From positions 1 to 58,110 of the forward strand of contig CALIBK010000096.1 of NCBI GenBank assembly GCA_938045955.1: DNA of 58,110 nt, read 5' to 3'. Made by a program: the position numbers and the translations under genes. The notes under the pieces are model-generated. The model worked only from the letters and a program-made list of their open reading frames with translations. It did not search any database and was not told where the DNA came from. Source of the stretch: an uncultured bacterium. Lineage in GTDB: Bacteria; Desulfobacterota; BSN033; UBA1163. Below, piece after piece: positions 23,401 through 31,452 of the stretch. Within the stretch, counting starts at the first letter, position 1. Each line of letters begins with the position of its first letter.

Positions 23401-24685
23401 TCGTATCTACCTTTGGATCAATATGGATGGCCGCAGTGGCCTGAGCCGTAATCTCGTTTCTCACTAAATCGGCCCCCACAAAATCCGCCGTGAGGTAACG
23501 TCCAGACCCTGTGGTGCCAACGCCTTTAATCTCCACTCGATCTCCAATCTCTTCACCAATCTCTTGAAGCCCTTTGCGAATGGCCTCAATCGGTCTCCCC
23601 GCTGTCATCAGGTATCGTTTGGATAGAACCTTCTTATTCTTGTCAATGACCACAAGGTTTGTACTGATGGAACCCACATCCAGACCAAGGTAGGCTTCGA
23701 TCTTTTCTTCGGGAGGGAGGCTCTTCCGGAAGGTTTCAGAAGAGGGACCGGGATTGGAATGCCTTTGAGAAGAGAGAAGATGATGGGGAGAAAGAGAGAG
23801 TGAAGGTAAGGGTTTCTCCTTTTCCTGATATCTCGCGAGATAATCCTTGAGCTCCGTAAGGTCTAATCGCTTAAGGGTTTTGCTCTCCTTATTCTCTTTT
23901 GAGACCAGGACGGCTCCGATAGCCCCCATAGAGGCAAAATATCTTGGGATGATGAGATCACCCTGAGAAAGCTCAAGGACATCCATGAAGGCCTTTCTCA
24001 TTCCAACATTGGCTGCCACTCCTCCCTGAAAAATGACCGGTTTGACAAAGGTCTTCCCTTTTCCGATATTGCTCTTAAAATTTCTTGCCAGGGCATAACA
24101 GAGACCTGCCACAATATCATAATCCGGGGTGGCGATCTGTTGAAGATGAATCATATCGGACTTCGCAAAGACACTACAGCGTCCTGCAATTCTCGGAGGG
24201 TTTTTCGATTTCAACGCCAGTTCACCAAACTCTTCTATGGTGAGACCCAATCGACTGGCTTGTTGATCAAGAAAGGAACCTGTGCCTGCAGCGCAAAGGG
24301 TGTTCATCGAGAAATCGCTAATTTTTAGACGACCATCCTCCTCTTCGAGAAAGATCAATTTAGAGTCCTCTCCTCCAATATCGATGATCGTTCGGACCTG
24401 GGGATAGAGAGTCTGGACGGCTTTCGCCTGGGCAATGATCTCATTGATAAAATTTCCACCCAAAAGTTCGGAGGCAAGTTTTCCTCCAATCCCGGTGAAT
24501 GAGACCGAAACAAAATGCTCGGCAGGGATTCGTTTGAGGATCTCCTCTAAGATTCTCTGAACTGTCTGAAGGGGCTGGCCTTTGAGTCGATCATAATGTT
24601 CTTCCAGAATCTCATCTTGTTCATTCATGATGATCGTATTGGCACTCACAGAGCCAATATCCATTCCTAAGTAAAGTTTTTCCAT
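20468..24685 (-). CDS. Large activase-dehydratase fusion (two BcrA/D-type activase domains, DUF2229, HgdB-like region)
   Basis: 1405 aa from ATG 24685 (an in-frame GTG at 24700 is the alternative). Two ASKHA activase domains occur in tandem: the first opens Y-L-G-M-D-I-G-S-V-S and has N-T-L-C-A-A-G-T-G-S-F; the second, after a 40-residue linker, has Y-L-G-L-D-V-G-S-I-S and N-K-V-C-A-A-G-T-G-S-F. The cysteines would hold the bridging [4Fe-4S] cluster. A Cys cluster C-K-G-C-A-N-Y-C follows, then DUF2229 and a region like the 2-hydroxyacyl-CoA dehydratase beta subunit. Such fusions are common in anaerobes and are thought to be ATP-driven electron activators, but the partner and substrate are unknown. 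Confidence 0.88.
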   Translation of the reverse strand: MEKLYLGMDIGSVSANTIIMNEQDEILEEHYDRLKGQPLQTVQRILEEILKRIPAEHFVSVSFTGIGGKLASELLGGNFINEIIAQAKAVQTLYPQVRTIIDIGGEDSKLIFLEEEDGRLKISDFSMNTLCAAGTGSFLDQQASRLGLTIEEFGELALKSKNPPRIAGRCSVFAKSDMIHLQQIATPDYDIVAGLCYALARNFKSNIGKGKTFVKPVIFQGGVAANVGMRKAFMDVLELSQGDLIIPRYFASMGAIGAVLVSKENKESKTLKRLDLTELKDYLARYQEKEKPLPSLSLSPHHLLSSQRHSNPGPSSETFRKSLPPEEKIEAYLGLDVGSISTNLVVIDKNKKVLSKRYLMTAGRPIEAIRKGLQEIGEEIGDRVEIKGVGTTGSGRYLTADFVGADLVRNEITAQATAAIHIDPKVDTIFEIGGQDSKYISIDNGVVVDFEMNKVCAAGTGSFLEEQAEKLDISIKEEFGDLALSAKEPVRMGERCTVFIESDLVHHQQRGAEKDDLVAGLSYSIVQNYLNRVVGDRRIGNRIFFQGGTAFNKGVVAAFESVLGKPIIVPPDHDVTGAIGVAILAMEERTWERSSFKGFDLSRRRYEQTSFECKGCANYCLIRKVSVEGEKPLFYGSRCEKYDVIKRTKGSNLPDLFEERERMLLAPYEGEENLSVDSPELGIPRILFFHELFPFWKAFFTELGYRVILSDPTNKELIRKGVENVVSETCFPIKVSHGHILNLLEKGVKRIFLPSIINLKSSHPEIPTNTACPYVQALPYAVHSSIDFKKNGVEVLQPIFHFGFGRETLEKELIRFGKVLRRSAKQVRKALEKAERFQARFYQSLLNRGKEILDKIGPEEKAMVIVGRPYNSCDSGVNLDIPKKLKDLGVLAIPMDFLPLDSVKPTSEIREMYWRYGQKILSAGMIINDDPRLYGVYITNFGCGPDSFISHFFRELSKEKPYLQLEIDEHSADAGAITRCEAFLDSLKNVKPKRVPLVERTRPKTDRTKKIYIPYMCDHSFAVAAAFQACGVEAEVFPESDDETLYWGRKLTSGKECYPCILTTGDMVKLLKDPHFDHERAAFFMPSGNGPCRFGQYHRFHRLVLDQLGFKHVPIYSPNQDETLYSDLGIMGSQFTRLGWQGIVAVDLLMKKLLETRPYERRKGESDEVYQRSLSKICNTIREGGDLEETLREILREFNRIEVNGVGGKPLIGIVGEIFVRLNRFANENVIRKIEQFGGEAWIAPLTEWIFYVNTISKQRSLRKKSFSNLLRVFLTDYYQKKDEHHLERIFKGHLRNFGEPKTKAIFKKAKPYLDYSFEGEAILSIGKTIDFAKRGVCGIVNIMPFTCMPGTIVSTILKRYREENNNIPILNMAYDGQEQTNTLTRLEAFMYQAKEFQKRHSKNL

Positions 24686-24723
24686 CTTTTGAAGATTCAC
24701 CTCTCTTGAGATAAATTAATAAA

Positions 24724-24753
24724 ATTCTAATCGATTCATTTTTTAGTTTTCAA
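24724..24753 (-). promoter_or_regulatory. Candidate promoter of the large activase gene
   Basis: Minus strand TTGAAA (24753-24748), 18-bp spacer, TAGAAT (24729-24724), about 30 nt before ATG 24685. The fit is good for a housekeeping promoter, in an AT-rich divergent intergenic region. Confidence 0.5.
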
Positions 24754-24838
24754 GTTTATTTTCCTGAGTCCGCTCGTCCCCTTACCTTCCGATAGTGTTT
24801 GGAACAACTCCCTTTTGATTTAAAACGAATCTTATGGT

Positions 24839-25132
24839 ATGTATCAAATCGTTATGGAAAAGGTAAGGGCGAGGGTGATCATTGAAGGAAGGGTCCAGGG
24901 AGTCTTCTTTCGCTATCATACACAGGAGATGGCCTACCGATTAGGGATTAAAGGATGGGTTAAAAATCGAAGGGATGGTCGTGTGGAAGCAGTATTTGAA
25001 GGGGAAAGGAATCGCGTCAATCAAATGATTGAATGGTGTCATCACGGGCCTCCGGAGGCAAGGGTCACGGGAGTTCGAGTGACCTGGGAAGAGCATACCG
25101 GGGAGTTTCAGGATTTCTCAATCACCTATTGA
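24839..25132 (+). CDS. acyP: Acylphosphatase
   Basis: 97 aa, with a possible later start at ATG 24854. The active-site loop [10 protein letters not shown] (phosphate-binding loop plus catalytic Arg) and the [12 protein letters not shown] segment with the catalytic Asn are complete, as is the [10 protein letters not shown] end. It hydrolyses acyl phosphates such as acetyl or carbamoyl phosphate. It is the only plus-strand gene before radC; its last 7 bp overlap the tail of the converging small membrane-protein gene. Confidence 0.93.
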   Translation: MYQIVMEKVRARVIIEGRVQGVFFRYHTQEMAYRLGIKGWVKNRRDGRVEAVFEGERNRVNQMIEWCHHGPPEARVTGVRVTWEEHTGEFQDFSITY

Positions 25133-25353
25133 CCCTTCTTGGGAGCCTCTTTTTCCTCTTTCAGAATCTTCTTTTGAATCTCCTTTCCTATCTCTCCCTT
25201 CTCTTTTCTCACCAGTTCCTCGATGACCTCCATTCGCTTCCCTGTTTCCGTCAATCCCTCTCCCATCTTCTTTACGGTCTTTCCTCCTCCAAAATAGATG
25301 AAGAAAAAGAAGATGAGAATTCCAATAATCACTCCAAACAAGAATCGTATCAT
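25126..25353 (-). CDS. Small single-helix membrane protein of unknown function
   Basis: 75 aa. The first 22 residues ([12 protein letters not shown], then F-F-F-F-I-Y-F) form one transmembrane helix. The rest is a charged, probably helical region rich in K and E ending [17 protein letters not shown] precedes the ATG. It begins 12 bp after the selenoprotein gene stop, so it is likely co-transcribed with it. I do not recognise a family. It could anchor or regulate a partner at the membrane, but nothing in the sequence shows this. Confidence 0.65.
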   Translation of the reverse strand: MIRFLFGVIIGILIFFFFIYFGGGKTVKKMGEGLTETGKRMEVIEELVRKEKGEIGKEIQKKILKEEKEAPKKGQ

Positions 25354-25365
25354 TCTTCATCCCCT

Positions 25366-26268
25366 TTAGCTTTTAGATGGAGCTTCGGAGGCTTGCTGTC
25401 TGGCCTTTTTAATATCCTCCAGATAATACCTGATCAGAGGAGACATCTCCGGCGGTTGCCAGTCCGTTTTTTTGGGATCCTCTGGCCATTGAAAGGGAAG
25501 ATGCCATACCTCTCCTGGATTTTTGGCCTTTTCGAAAACCTCAAGGGTTTTAAGAAGAACCTTTCTCTGTCCCTCGCGGTCTCCTGCCTGTCCTACGGGT
25601 CTACCGTAAGGGTATTCTATCGCTGCTGTTCGAGGGATTCCGACAGCCCGATGAAATTCCCAGGTAGTACTTAAAACAATCGTTGAAAATCCCCTCTCTT
25701 CAAGGAATCGAGCAGCCAGCCCCACGGACTGGTTACAGAAAGGTCAAGCAGGCGTTAGAAGAACGGCTTCCACTCCTTCTTCTTTCATTGACTGGGAAAT
25801 AGGTTCGATCGCCTCTTTTAAAAATTCAGTATTTTGCCACTGAAATCCATAAAAGGAGTAAGCGGTTGGGGCAAGCCTGCCAATTATTCCCTCTCGTTCA
25901 AATTCCTCCATTCTCTGAAGAGGAAGCATGACGTTGATATCCTGTTTAATCCAGTTTGTGTTGATATGAAGGTGGTTGACATCGATATCCTTTTCGGTTG
26001 TCCCTCTGGGGATCCTCCGGAAAGACCGATCTCCCCAGAGAGGCTCCCTTTTTTCTCTCTCCATATCAAAAGGAGGATCTGTTTTTAGACTTATCCCAGC
26101 ACTGGTGATCAGGCCTAAAATAATTTGATTTAAAGGTTTTGAGAGAGGTGTCCAGGGAATAGGACCATTAAACTCATGATCCGGAATAAAGGTCTTGATC
26201 CAGGCTTTAAGTCCTGGCGGAAGAAATTTAAAACCATCCACAATCTTTTTCCCCTCCTCCAACATCAT
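25366..26268 (-). CDS. Selenoprotein: GrdB-like glycine/sarcosine/betaine reductase B family, Sec at residue 175
   Basis: One 300-residue frame is interrupted only by an in-frame TGA at 25744-25746, read here as selenocysteine (residue 175). The context is L-L-T-P-A-U-P-F-C-N-Q-S-V-G-L, a U-x-x-C redox motif at the place where related family members have Cys or Sec. Sequence similarity continues across the TGA, and a SECIS-like hairpin follows. An N-terminal H-L-H-I-N-T segment is family-like. The start has AGGAGG 4 nt before ATG 26268 (or 7 nt before ATG 26265). Short GrdB-like proteins of this kind lack an assigned substrate. sel genes are not in the window. A MITE copy lies just upstream. 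Confidence 0.82.
25716..25732 (-). promoter_or_regulatory. Candidate bacterial SECIS hairpin
   Basis: Minus-strand CCAGTCCGTGGGGCTGG starts 12 nt after the TGA. CCAG pairs with CTGG, a single T is bulged, CC pairs with GG, and the loop is GUGG, putting G-U at nt 19-20 after the UGA. A bulged U and apical GU are features of SelB-recognised bacterial SECIS elements. Confidence 0.6.
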
Positions 26269-26309
26269 TGCACCTCCTGAGATGAAAAAAAACTTACCGA
26301 TTATATATA

Positions 26310-26470
26310 CCTAAATTGAGCGATTTTTCACCATTAATTGAATCAAATATACTGGATTCCTGCTTCCGCAGGAATGACGACTGCCACCCGATGAATGAAA
26401 ACGTCATTCCCGTGAAAACGGGAATCCAGAGTGGTTATCTTTAATATTACCAAGAATCGCTCAATTTAGG
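26310..26470. mobile_element. MITE-like palindromic element, copy 2 (161 bp)
   Basis: It has the same 14-bp perfect terminal inverted repeats as copy 1 and the same two internal hairpins, with scattered substitutions in the less structured parts. ATATA flanks both sides (26305-26309 and 26471-26475), a 5-bp duplication different from that of copy 1, which supports independent transposition. Confidence 0.87.
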
Positions 26471-26524
26471 ATATAAAAACCTCAAAAAATAATCAAGGAA
26501 AAAGTAATCCATTCGTCATGGGTT

Positions 26525-26594
26525 TGGGATAGGCCTGATAGGGGTAAGGAGAAAATCATGAATGCGGTTACCTTAAACTGCCCCAGAAGCTCTC
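26525..26594 (+). repeat. Dispersed intergenic repeat R, copy B
   Basis: Plus strand: GGGATAGGCCTGATAGGGGT, then GGAGAAAATCATGAATGCGG, TTACCTTAAACTGCCCC and AAGCTCTCAG. It aligns with copies A and C and points toward radC. Confidence 0.7.
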
Positions 26595-26646
26595 AGGCCA
26601 GAATGATTCCGCCCCCCGTTGAGGGATTACGAAATCCTTCCTTTTC

Positions 26647-26666
26647 ACAATTAGAAATTGTATAAT
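26647..26666 (+). promoter_or_regulatory. Palindrome overlapping a TATAAT box upstream of radC
   Basis: ACAATT-AGA-AATTGT (26647-26661) is a perfect 6+6 palindrome whose last base is the first base of TATAAT (26661-26666). The -35 region 17 bp upstream (TTCCTT) is weak, as in regulated promoters. Start codon is 21 bp after the box, so the leader would be short. Confidence 0.4.
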
Positions 26667-26687
26667 GAGGTTCCAAAAGATTGAAAT

Positions 26688-27377
26688 ATGTCAGAGAAAC
26701 CCCATTATATAGGACATCGGGAAAGGTTAAGAGAACGATTTAGAAAAGGTGGCCCCGATGGGTTTCATGATTATGAGCTTCTCGAACTTCTCCTCACCTA
26801 TGCCATTCCCAGACGCGATGTGAAACCCATTGCAAAGGAGTTGATCAAACGCTTTGGGAGTCTTTCGGGGGTCCTTGATGCCGGTCAGAAAGAGCTTGAA
26901 GAGATTTCTGGAATAGGACCCTTTTCAGCCATCCTGATCCGGATGGTCAAAGAAATCTGTTCGGTCTACCTTGGAGAAGGGCTCAAAGGGCGAGACGTTC
27001 TCTCTTCACCTAAGGCCGTCGTTGACTTCGTCCGGATGAAACTCTCTGGCCTTCCTTACGAGGCCTTTATGGTCATCTATCTCAATACGAAAAACGAGGT
27101 TCTAAACTGGGAGGTGATCCAGGAAGGAACCGTTGATCGAGCGGTCGTCTTTCCAAGAAGAATTATAGAGGGAGCTCTTGCCCAGCATGCATCAGGCCTC
27201 ATCCTGGTTCATAATCATCCGAGCGGACACCACTCCCCTTCGGAGGAGGATCAATACCTCACAAGAACTATTGTAGGTGCCGCAAGGACACTTGACCTTC
27301 GAATCCTCGATCATATCGTCGTTGGGAAAGACGGACATTTCAGTTTTATGGAAAATCGCCTCCTTGACAATATTTAA
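26688..27377 (+). CDS. radC: RadC/JAB-domain DNA repair-family protein
   Basis: 229 aa. The N-terminal UPF0758 region has G-H-R-E-R-L-R-E-R-F and D-Y-E-L-L-E-L-L-L-T-Y-A-I-P-R-R-D, then a helix-hairpin-helix I-S-G-I-G-P. The C-terminal JAMM-type metal site is H-N-H-P-S-G with a following S-x-x-D (S-E-E-D). Role in repair is debated; the fold is a metalloprotease-like MPN domain. It is the first plus-strand gene of a new block and has a palindromic site over its presumed promoter. Confidence 0.92.
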   Translation: MSEKPHYIGHRERLRERFRKGGPDGFHDYELLELLLTYAIPRRDVKPIAKELIKRFGSLSGVLDAGQKELEEISGIGPFSAILIRMVKEICSVYLGEGLKGRDVLSSPKAVVDFVRMKLSGLPYEAFMVIYLNTKNEVLNWEVIQEGTVDRAVVFPRRIIEGALAQHASGLILVHNHPSGHHSPSEEDQYLTRTIVGAARTLDLRILDHIVVGKDGHFSFMENRLLDNI

Positions 27378-27437
27378 GGGTCTGGCTTATATCTTATTTA
27401 GATTTCAAATAGTTATTCGTTCTGGAGAGAGATAAAG

Positions 27438-28121
27438 TTGTCTTTCTTTATTACTTTCGAAGGGGTGGAGGGAAGTGGCAAGACCACTCAAATCCGTCGC
27501 CTCAAGAAGTACCTCTCACGTAAAGGAATTCCATGTAAAGTCACCAGGGAGCCCGGAGGAACCCGTATTGGCGAGAAGATTAGAAAGATTCTTCTAAATC
27601 CCGAGCATCGGGAAATGATCCCCCTCACAGAGCTTCTTCTTTATGAAAGCTCGAGAGCCCAGCATGTTCAGGAGGTTATTCTCCCTCTTCTCAAAAAAGG
27701 GATCGTCGTTCTTTCAGACCGCTTTGCAGACGCAAGTACTGCCTATCAGGGATATGCTCGAAAAATAGACCTAAAATGGGTGGAAAAACTTAATCGACTT
27801 GCCTCCTTTGGAATCAAACCCGATATAACCTTTCTTTTAGACTGTCCTACAAATCTGGGCTTGAAGAGGGCCCTTGAAAGAAACAGAAGGGTCAAAAATG
27901 AAAAAGAAGGACGATTCGAAAAAGAACAGATCGAGTTTCATGATCGAGTAAGAAGAGGCTATTTAGCCTTAGCCAAAAAAGAACCCGAACGGGTAAAGAG
28001 GATCGATACCCGGCAGGGAGAGGAGAAGGTTTTCGAGAAGATCCGAGGATTGGTAGATGAACTCATGGGATTAAAGAAAATAAAACCAGGATCTCATCGG
28101 GAAACGGACCCTACGGTATAA
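27438..28121 (+). CDS. tmk: Thymidylate kinase (dTMP kinase)
   Basis: 227 aa from TTG 27438, with GGAGAGAG about 8 nt upstream. The P-loop is F-E-G-V-E-G-S-G-K-T-T at 6-16, the T-R-E-P-G-G-T dTMP-binding loop follows, and the D-R-F-A-D-A-S-T-A-Y-Q-G motif and a charged lid complete the enzyme. It phosphorylates dTMP to dTDP. It opens the run tmk-holB-ricT-metG, with a 6-bp gap to holB. Confidence 0.95.
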   Translation: MSFFITFEGVEGSGKTTQIRRLKKYLSRKGIPCKVTREPGGTRIGEKIRKILLNPEHREMIPLTELLLYESSRAQHVQEVILPLLKKGIVVLSDRFADASTAYQGYARKIDLKWVEKLNRLASFGIKPDITFLLDCPTNLGLKRALERNRRVKNEKEGRFEKEQIEFHDRVRRGYLALAKKEPERVKRIDTRQGEEKVFEKIRGLVDELMGLKKIKPGSHRETDPTV

Positions 28122-28127
28122 ATTGCG

Positions 28128-29114
28128 ATGTCTTTTAAAACCGTTTTAGGACATGAAAAATCGATCCGCTGGCTCAAACAGGCGATCCTTCAAAAGAGGG
28201 TCGTTCACAGTTATCTCTTCTGGGGAAACGAAGGGATCGGAAAGAAGTATGTTGCCCTCCAATTTGCCAAGGTTCTCAACTGTCTGGACAAAGGATGGGA
28301 GAAGGGGGATGCCTGTGATAGCTGTGTTTCGTGTAAAAAGATTGATCAATCTCTCCATCCCGATGTTTTGGTCCTTGAACCTGAAGGGCAGACATTAAAG
28401 GTGGATCAGGTCAGGGAGATGCAAAAGGATCTGGCTTATCGGCCTTATGAGGGACGATATCGAGTCATCATCCTTTCGGCGGCTGATCGAATGGCCCCTC
28501 AGATGTCGAACACCCTTCTTAAAACCCTCGAGGAGCCTCCTCTTCATACGATTCTCATCTTGATTGCGAATCATCCACGAGGAATGCTTCCAACCATCCT
28601 CTCTCGATGTCACTCTATCCCATTCAGTCCCTTGCCTACTTCTTTAGTTGTCCGGTGGCTTGTAGAAAAGAAAAAAATAAACGAAAACGAGGCCTCCCTC
28701 CTGGCTCTTCTCTCAGAGGGCAGCCCGGGGAAGGCCTTAGAGATAAAGGAGGAGATTGAACAGATTGCAAGGGAAGATCTGCTAAAGCAATGGGTGGGAG
28801 TAAAATCATTTACCCTCGGAGAAATAGAAAGATTCATCGACTCCCTTCCTTCTCAAAGACAGGGTCTCCTCCTGATCCTTGAGATTTCCAAGAGCCTCCT
28901 GAGAGATCTCATCATGACAAAGATCTCAAAGGATTTTTCAGAATGGATCCATCCAGATCTTTCCGGAGTGTATAAAGCCATAGTCTCGCAGTGGGACTTC
29001 ACCTCCCTTTTTCACCGGCTGGAGACACTTCAGGAGACGACGAGGGCCATTCAAAAGAATGCCAATACTCGATTAGCCCTTGAGACCATGATGCTCTCCT
29101 GGGTTGAAGGATAA
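28128..29114 (+). CDS. holB: DNA polymerase III subunit delta'
   Basis: 328 aa. The clamp-loader AAA+ fold is seen: G-H-E-K-S-I-R-W-L near the start, a degenerate P-loop G-N-E-G-I-G-K-K (not KT, as usual for delta'), a four-Cys zinc module C-D-S-C-V-S-C with an earlier Cys, and T-L-L-K-T-L-E-E-P-P sensor region with S-R-C-H. It is a non-ATPase stator of the beta-clamp loader. Neighbouring ricT starts 3 bp later. Confidence 0.93.
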   Translation: MSFKTVLGHEKSIRWLKQAILQKRVVHSYLFWGNEGIGKKYVALQFAKVLNCLDKGWEKGDACDSCVSCKKIDQSLHPDVLVLEPEGQTLKVDQVREMQKDLAYRPYEGRYRVIILSAADRMAPQMSNTLLKTLEEPPLHTILILIANHPRGMLPTILSRCHSIPFSPLPTSLVVRWLVEKKKINENEASLLALLSEGSPGKALEIKEEIEQIAREDLLKQWVGVKSFTLGEIERFIDSLPSQRQGLLLILEISKSLLRDLIMTKISKDFSEWIHPDLSGVYKAIVSQWDFTSLFHRLETLQETTRAIQKNANTRLALETMMLSWVEG

Positions 29115-29117
29115 AAG

Positions 29118-29903
29118 ATGAGTCGAATCGTCTATGTGAAAATATCGAATGGAAAAGTCGAAGGGTTTGATCCCGGAGATCTCTCTCTGGAACCGGGGGA
29201 CTCTGTCGTCGTAGAATCCGAAAAAGGATTATCCTTAGGAAAAGTCCTCTCCTCTCCTCAAGAAAAGAAAGGAAGCCCTTCATTCCCATCGGATAGAAAG
29301 ATCATCCGGAAGGCTACGAGTGAAGATCTTGAACAATCTGAGAGGAATAAGGAACTCGAGAAGGAGGCTTTTCAATTCTGTCTCCAAAAGATCCAAGAGA
29401 AAAATCTCTCGATGAAACTGGTCAAGACGGAAGTCCTCCTGGACCGATCCCGGATCATCTTTTATTTTACAGCCGAGAAGCGGGTAGACTTTCGGGAATT
29501 GGTCAAGGAGCTTGCCTCCAGGTTCCGGATGAGAATCGAGATGCGACAGATCGGCGTGAGGGATGAAGCGAAGATGATCTGTGGGATCGGGAGTTGTGGA
29601 TTAGAACTCTGTTGTTCCAAATTTATGAATCAATTTGAACTGGTCTCTGTAAAAATGGTGAAAGAGCAGAACCTTGCTCTGAATCCCAATAAACTCTCGG
29701 GTCTCTGCGGTCGATTGATGTGCTGTCTCGCTTACGAATATCCAACCTATGTGGAATTAAAAAAAGGATTGCCCAAGGTTGGAAAATCAGTCCGCACCCG
29801 TTTCGGAAAAGGGAAAGTGATCAGGCAGAATGTCCTCAACCAAACCCTTACCATAGAGCTTGAGGAAGGAGGAGAGATTACCATTCATGCATCAGAAATC
29901 TAA
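29118..29903 (+). CDS. ricT: PSP1/RicT family regulatory iron-sulfur protein
   Basis: 261 aa. The PSP1 C-terminal domain is followed by the Cys-rich signature C-G-I-G-S-C-G-L-E-L-C-C-S-K-F and L-C-G-R-L-M-C-C-L-A-Y-E. In Bacillus the related YaaT/RicT joins a complex that affects RNase Y and sporulation; in this lineage the role is unknown. Its order after holB is the same as in many bacteria. The last 17 bp overlap the start of metG. Confidence 0.9.
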   Translation: MSRIVYVKISNGKVEGFDPGDLSLEPGDSVVVESEKGLSLGKVLSSPQEKKGSPSFPSDRKIIRKATSEDLEQSERNKELEKEAFQFCLQKIQEKNLSMKLVKTEVLLDRSRIIFYFTAEKRVDFRELVKELASRFRMRIEMRQIGVRDEAKMICGIGSCGLELCCSKFMNQFELVSVKMVKEQNLALNPNKLSGLCGRLMCCLAYEYPTYVELKKGLPKVGKSVRTRFGKGKVIRQNVLNQTLTIELEEGGEITIHASEI

Positions 29904-31452
29904 AGGAACCTTCTATATCACGACTCCCATCTACTATGTCAATGATGTCCCCCATATCGGTCATGCCTATACCACTATTGCAGCCGATATCCTTGCTCGA
30001 TTTAAACGTCTGGAGGGGTATCAGGTCTTTTTTCTTACAGGAACCGATGAGCATGGTCAAAAGGTAGAGAAGGCGGCTCAAGAACGAGGGGTCGATCCAA
30101 AGAGTCATTGCGATGAGATGGTCATTCGATTTCAGTCTCTCTGGAAGAGACTGAACATCTCGAATAATGACTTCATTCGAACGACCGAGCCTCGCCATAA
30201 GAGAGTAGTCCAAAAAATTTTGCAGGATCTCTATGATCGAGGAGAGATCTATCAGGATAACTATGAAGGATGGTATTGTGTCCCCTGTGAACGTTTCTGG
30301 ACGGAGAAAGACCTGGTCAATGGGAAATGTCCGGACTGCTATCGGGAAGTCTCCGAACTCTCGGAAAAGAACTACTTCTTCAGAATGAGCCGGTATCAAT
30401 CCTGGCTGATCGAGCATATTGAAAAGAATGAACGTTCCATCCTTCCTCCCTCAAGGAGAAATGAGATCTTGGGATTCTTAAAGAATCCCCTGGAAGACCT
30501 CTGTATCTCAAGACCGAAGAAACGATTAAAGTGGGGGATTGAACTTCCTTTCGATACCGAGTATGTGACCTATGTCTGGTTTGATGCTTTGATCAACTAT
30601 GTGAGTGGAATTGGATACGGGGATGATGGAGAGACCTTCTCACGATTCTGGTCTGAAGCCATCCACCTGATCGGAAAGGACATTCTTACGACCCATACCG
30701 TCTATTGGCCTACGATGCTTAAAGGGATAGGTCTTCCCCCTCCTAAAACGGTTTTTGCCCATGGATGGTGGACGATTGAGGGAAAGAAGATGTCTAAATC
30801 CCTTCAAAATGTGGTGGAGCCGAATCGTCTGATTGATACCTATGGAGTCGATGCGGTTCGTTACTTTCTCGTTCGGGAGGTTCCTTTTGGAATGGATGGA
30901 GATTTCTCCCATGCCGCCATGGTTCACCGAATTAATAGTGATCTGGCCAACGATCTTGGGAATCTTTTTAGCCGAACCCTCCATATGGTCCTTCGATATT
31001 TCGATGGAATCATTCCAGCCCCTGCTTCCTGCGAGGAGATCGATGGCCGGCTCCAAAAAGTCTCGGATCATGTCCTTTCCCAGCTTCCTTCGTTCATGAA
31101 TGATTTCGCATTTCATAGGGCGCTCTCCACCATCTGGGAACTCATCGGAGCGGCCAATAAATATGTGGATGAAACGGCCCCATGGAGTTTAGCCAAGGAA
31201 GGAAATACCTCTCGTCTCTCTACGGTTCTCTATCAAACGATGGAGGCCCTTCGAATGATTGCCCTCTTTCTTGCTCCATTTATGCCTTCAACTTCGGAGC
31301 GGATGTGGAAGGAACTTGGTCTCGAAAGCAATCTCTGGGAACAAAACCTTGAAAGGGATGGCATCTGGGGAGGACTTCGACCCGGGAGAAGAATAGAGAA
31401 ACCTCACCCCCTATTCCCGAGGATTGAATCGAGGAAGATCACCGGAGTATGA
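29887..31452 (+). CDS. metG: Methionyl-tRNA synthetase
   Basis: 521 aa from ATG 29887, which overlaps the end of ricT and has GGAGG/GGAGA in that gene's tail; an upstream TTG is not needed because family homology begins at F-Y-I-T-T-P-I-Y-Y. The signature H-I-G-H is in D-V-P-H-I-G-H-A-Y. A C-V-P-C...C-P-D-C tetracysteine metal knuckle and the K-M-S-K-S loop are present. The C-terminal EMAP/tRNA-binding domain is absent at this length, so it is the short form. Class Ia synthetase in the cytoplasm. Confidence 0.96.
   Translation: MHQKSKGTFYITTPIYYVNDVPHIGHAYTTIAADILARFKRLEGYQVFFLTGTDEHGQKVEKAAQERGVDPKSHCDEMVIRFQSLWKRLNISNNDFIRTTEPRHKRVVQKILQDLYDRGEIYQDNYEGWYCVPCERFWTEKDLVNGKCPDCYREVSELSEKNYFFRMSRYQSWLIEHIEKNERSILPPSRRNEILGFLKNPLEDLCISRPKKRLKWGIELPFDTEYVTYVWFDALINYVSGIGYGDDGETFSRFWSEAIHLIGKDILTTHTVYWPTMLKGIGLPPPKTVFAHGWWTIEGKKMSKSLQNVVEPNRLIDTYGVDAVRYFLVREVPFGMDGDFSHAAMVHRINSDLANDLGNLFSRTLHMVLRYFDGIIPAPASCEEIDGRLQKVSDHVLSQLPSFMNDFAFHRALSTIWELIGAANKYVDETAPWSLAKEGNTSRLSTVLYQTMEALRMIALFLAPFMPSTSERMWKELGLESNLWEQNLERDGIWGGLRPGRRIEKPHPLFPRIESRKITGV

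Larger units (their letters stand above)
26269..26687. other. 420-bp intergenic region between the selenoprotein gene and radC
   Basis: No gene is seen. It holds a MITE copy, dispersed repeat copy B and a palindrome overlapping a TATAAT box before radC. On the minus strand a perfect TATAAT lies at 26305-26300, directly next to the MITE end, 32 bp before the selenoprotein start; no matching -35 is evident because that position falls inside the MITE. Confidence 0.7.

Noticed and set aside
25744-25746. Stop codon splitting the GrdB-like gene, read as a nonsense mutation or two genes
   Set aside because: The frame, homology-like content and U-x-x-C context continue across it and a SECIS-like hairpin follows, so recoding is more likely.
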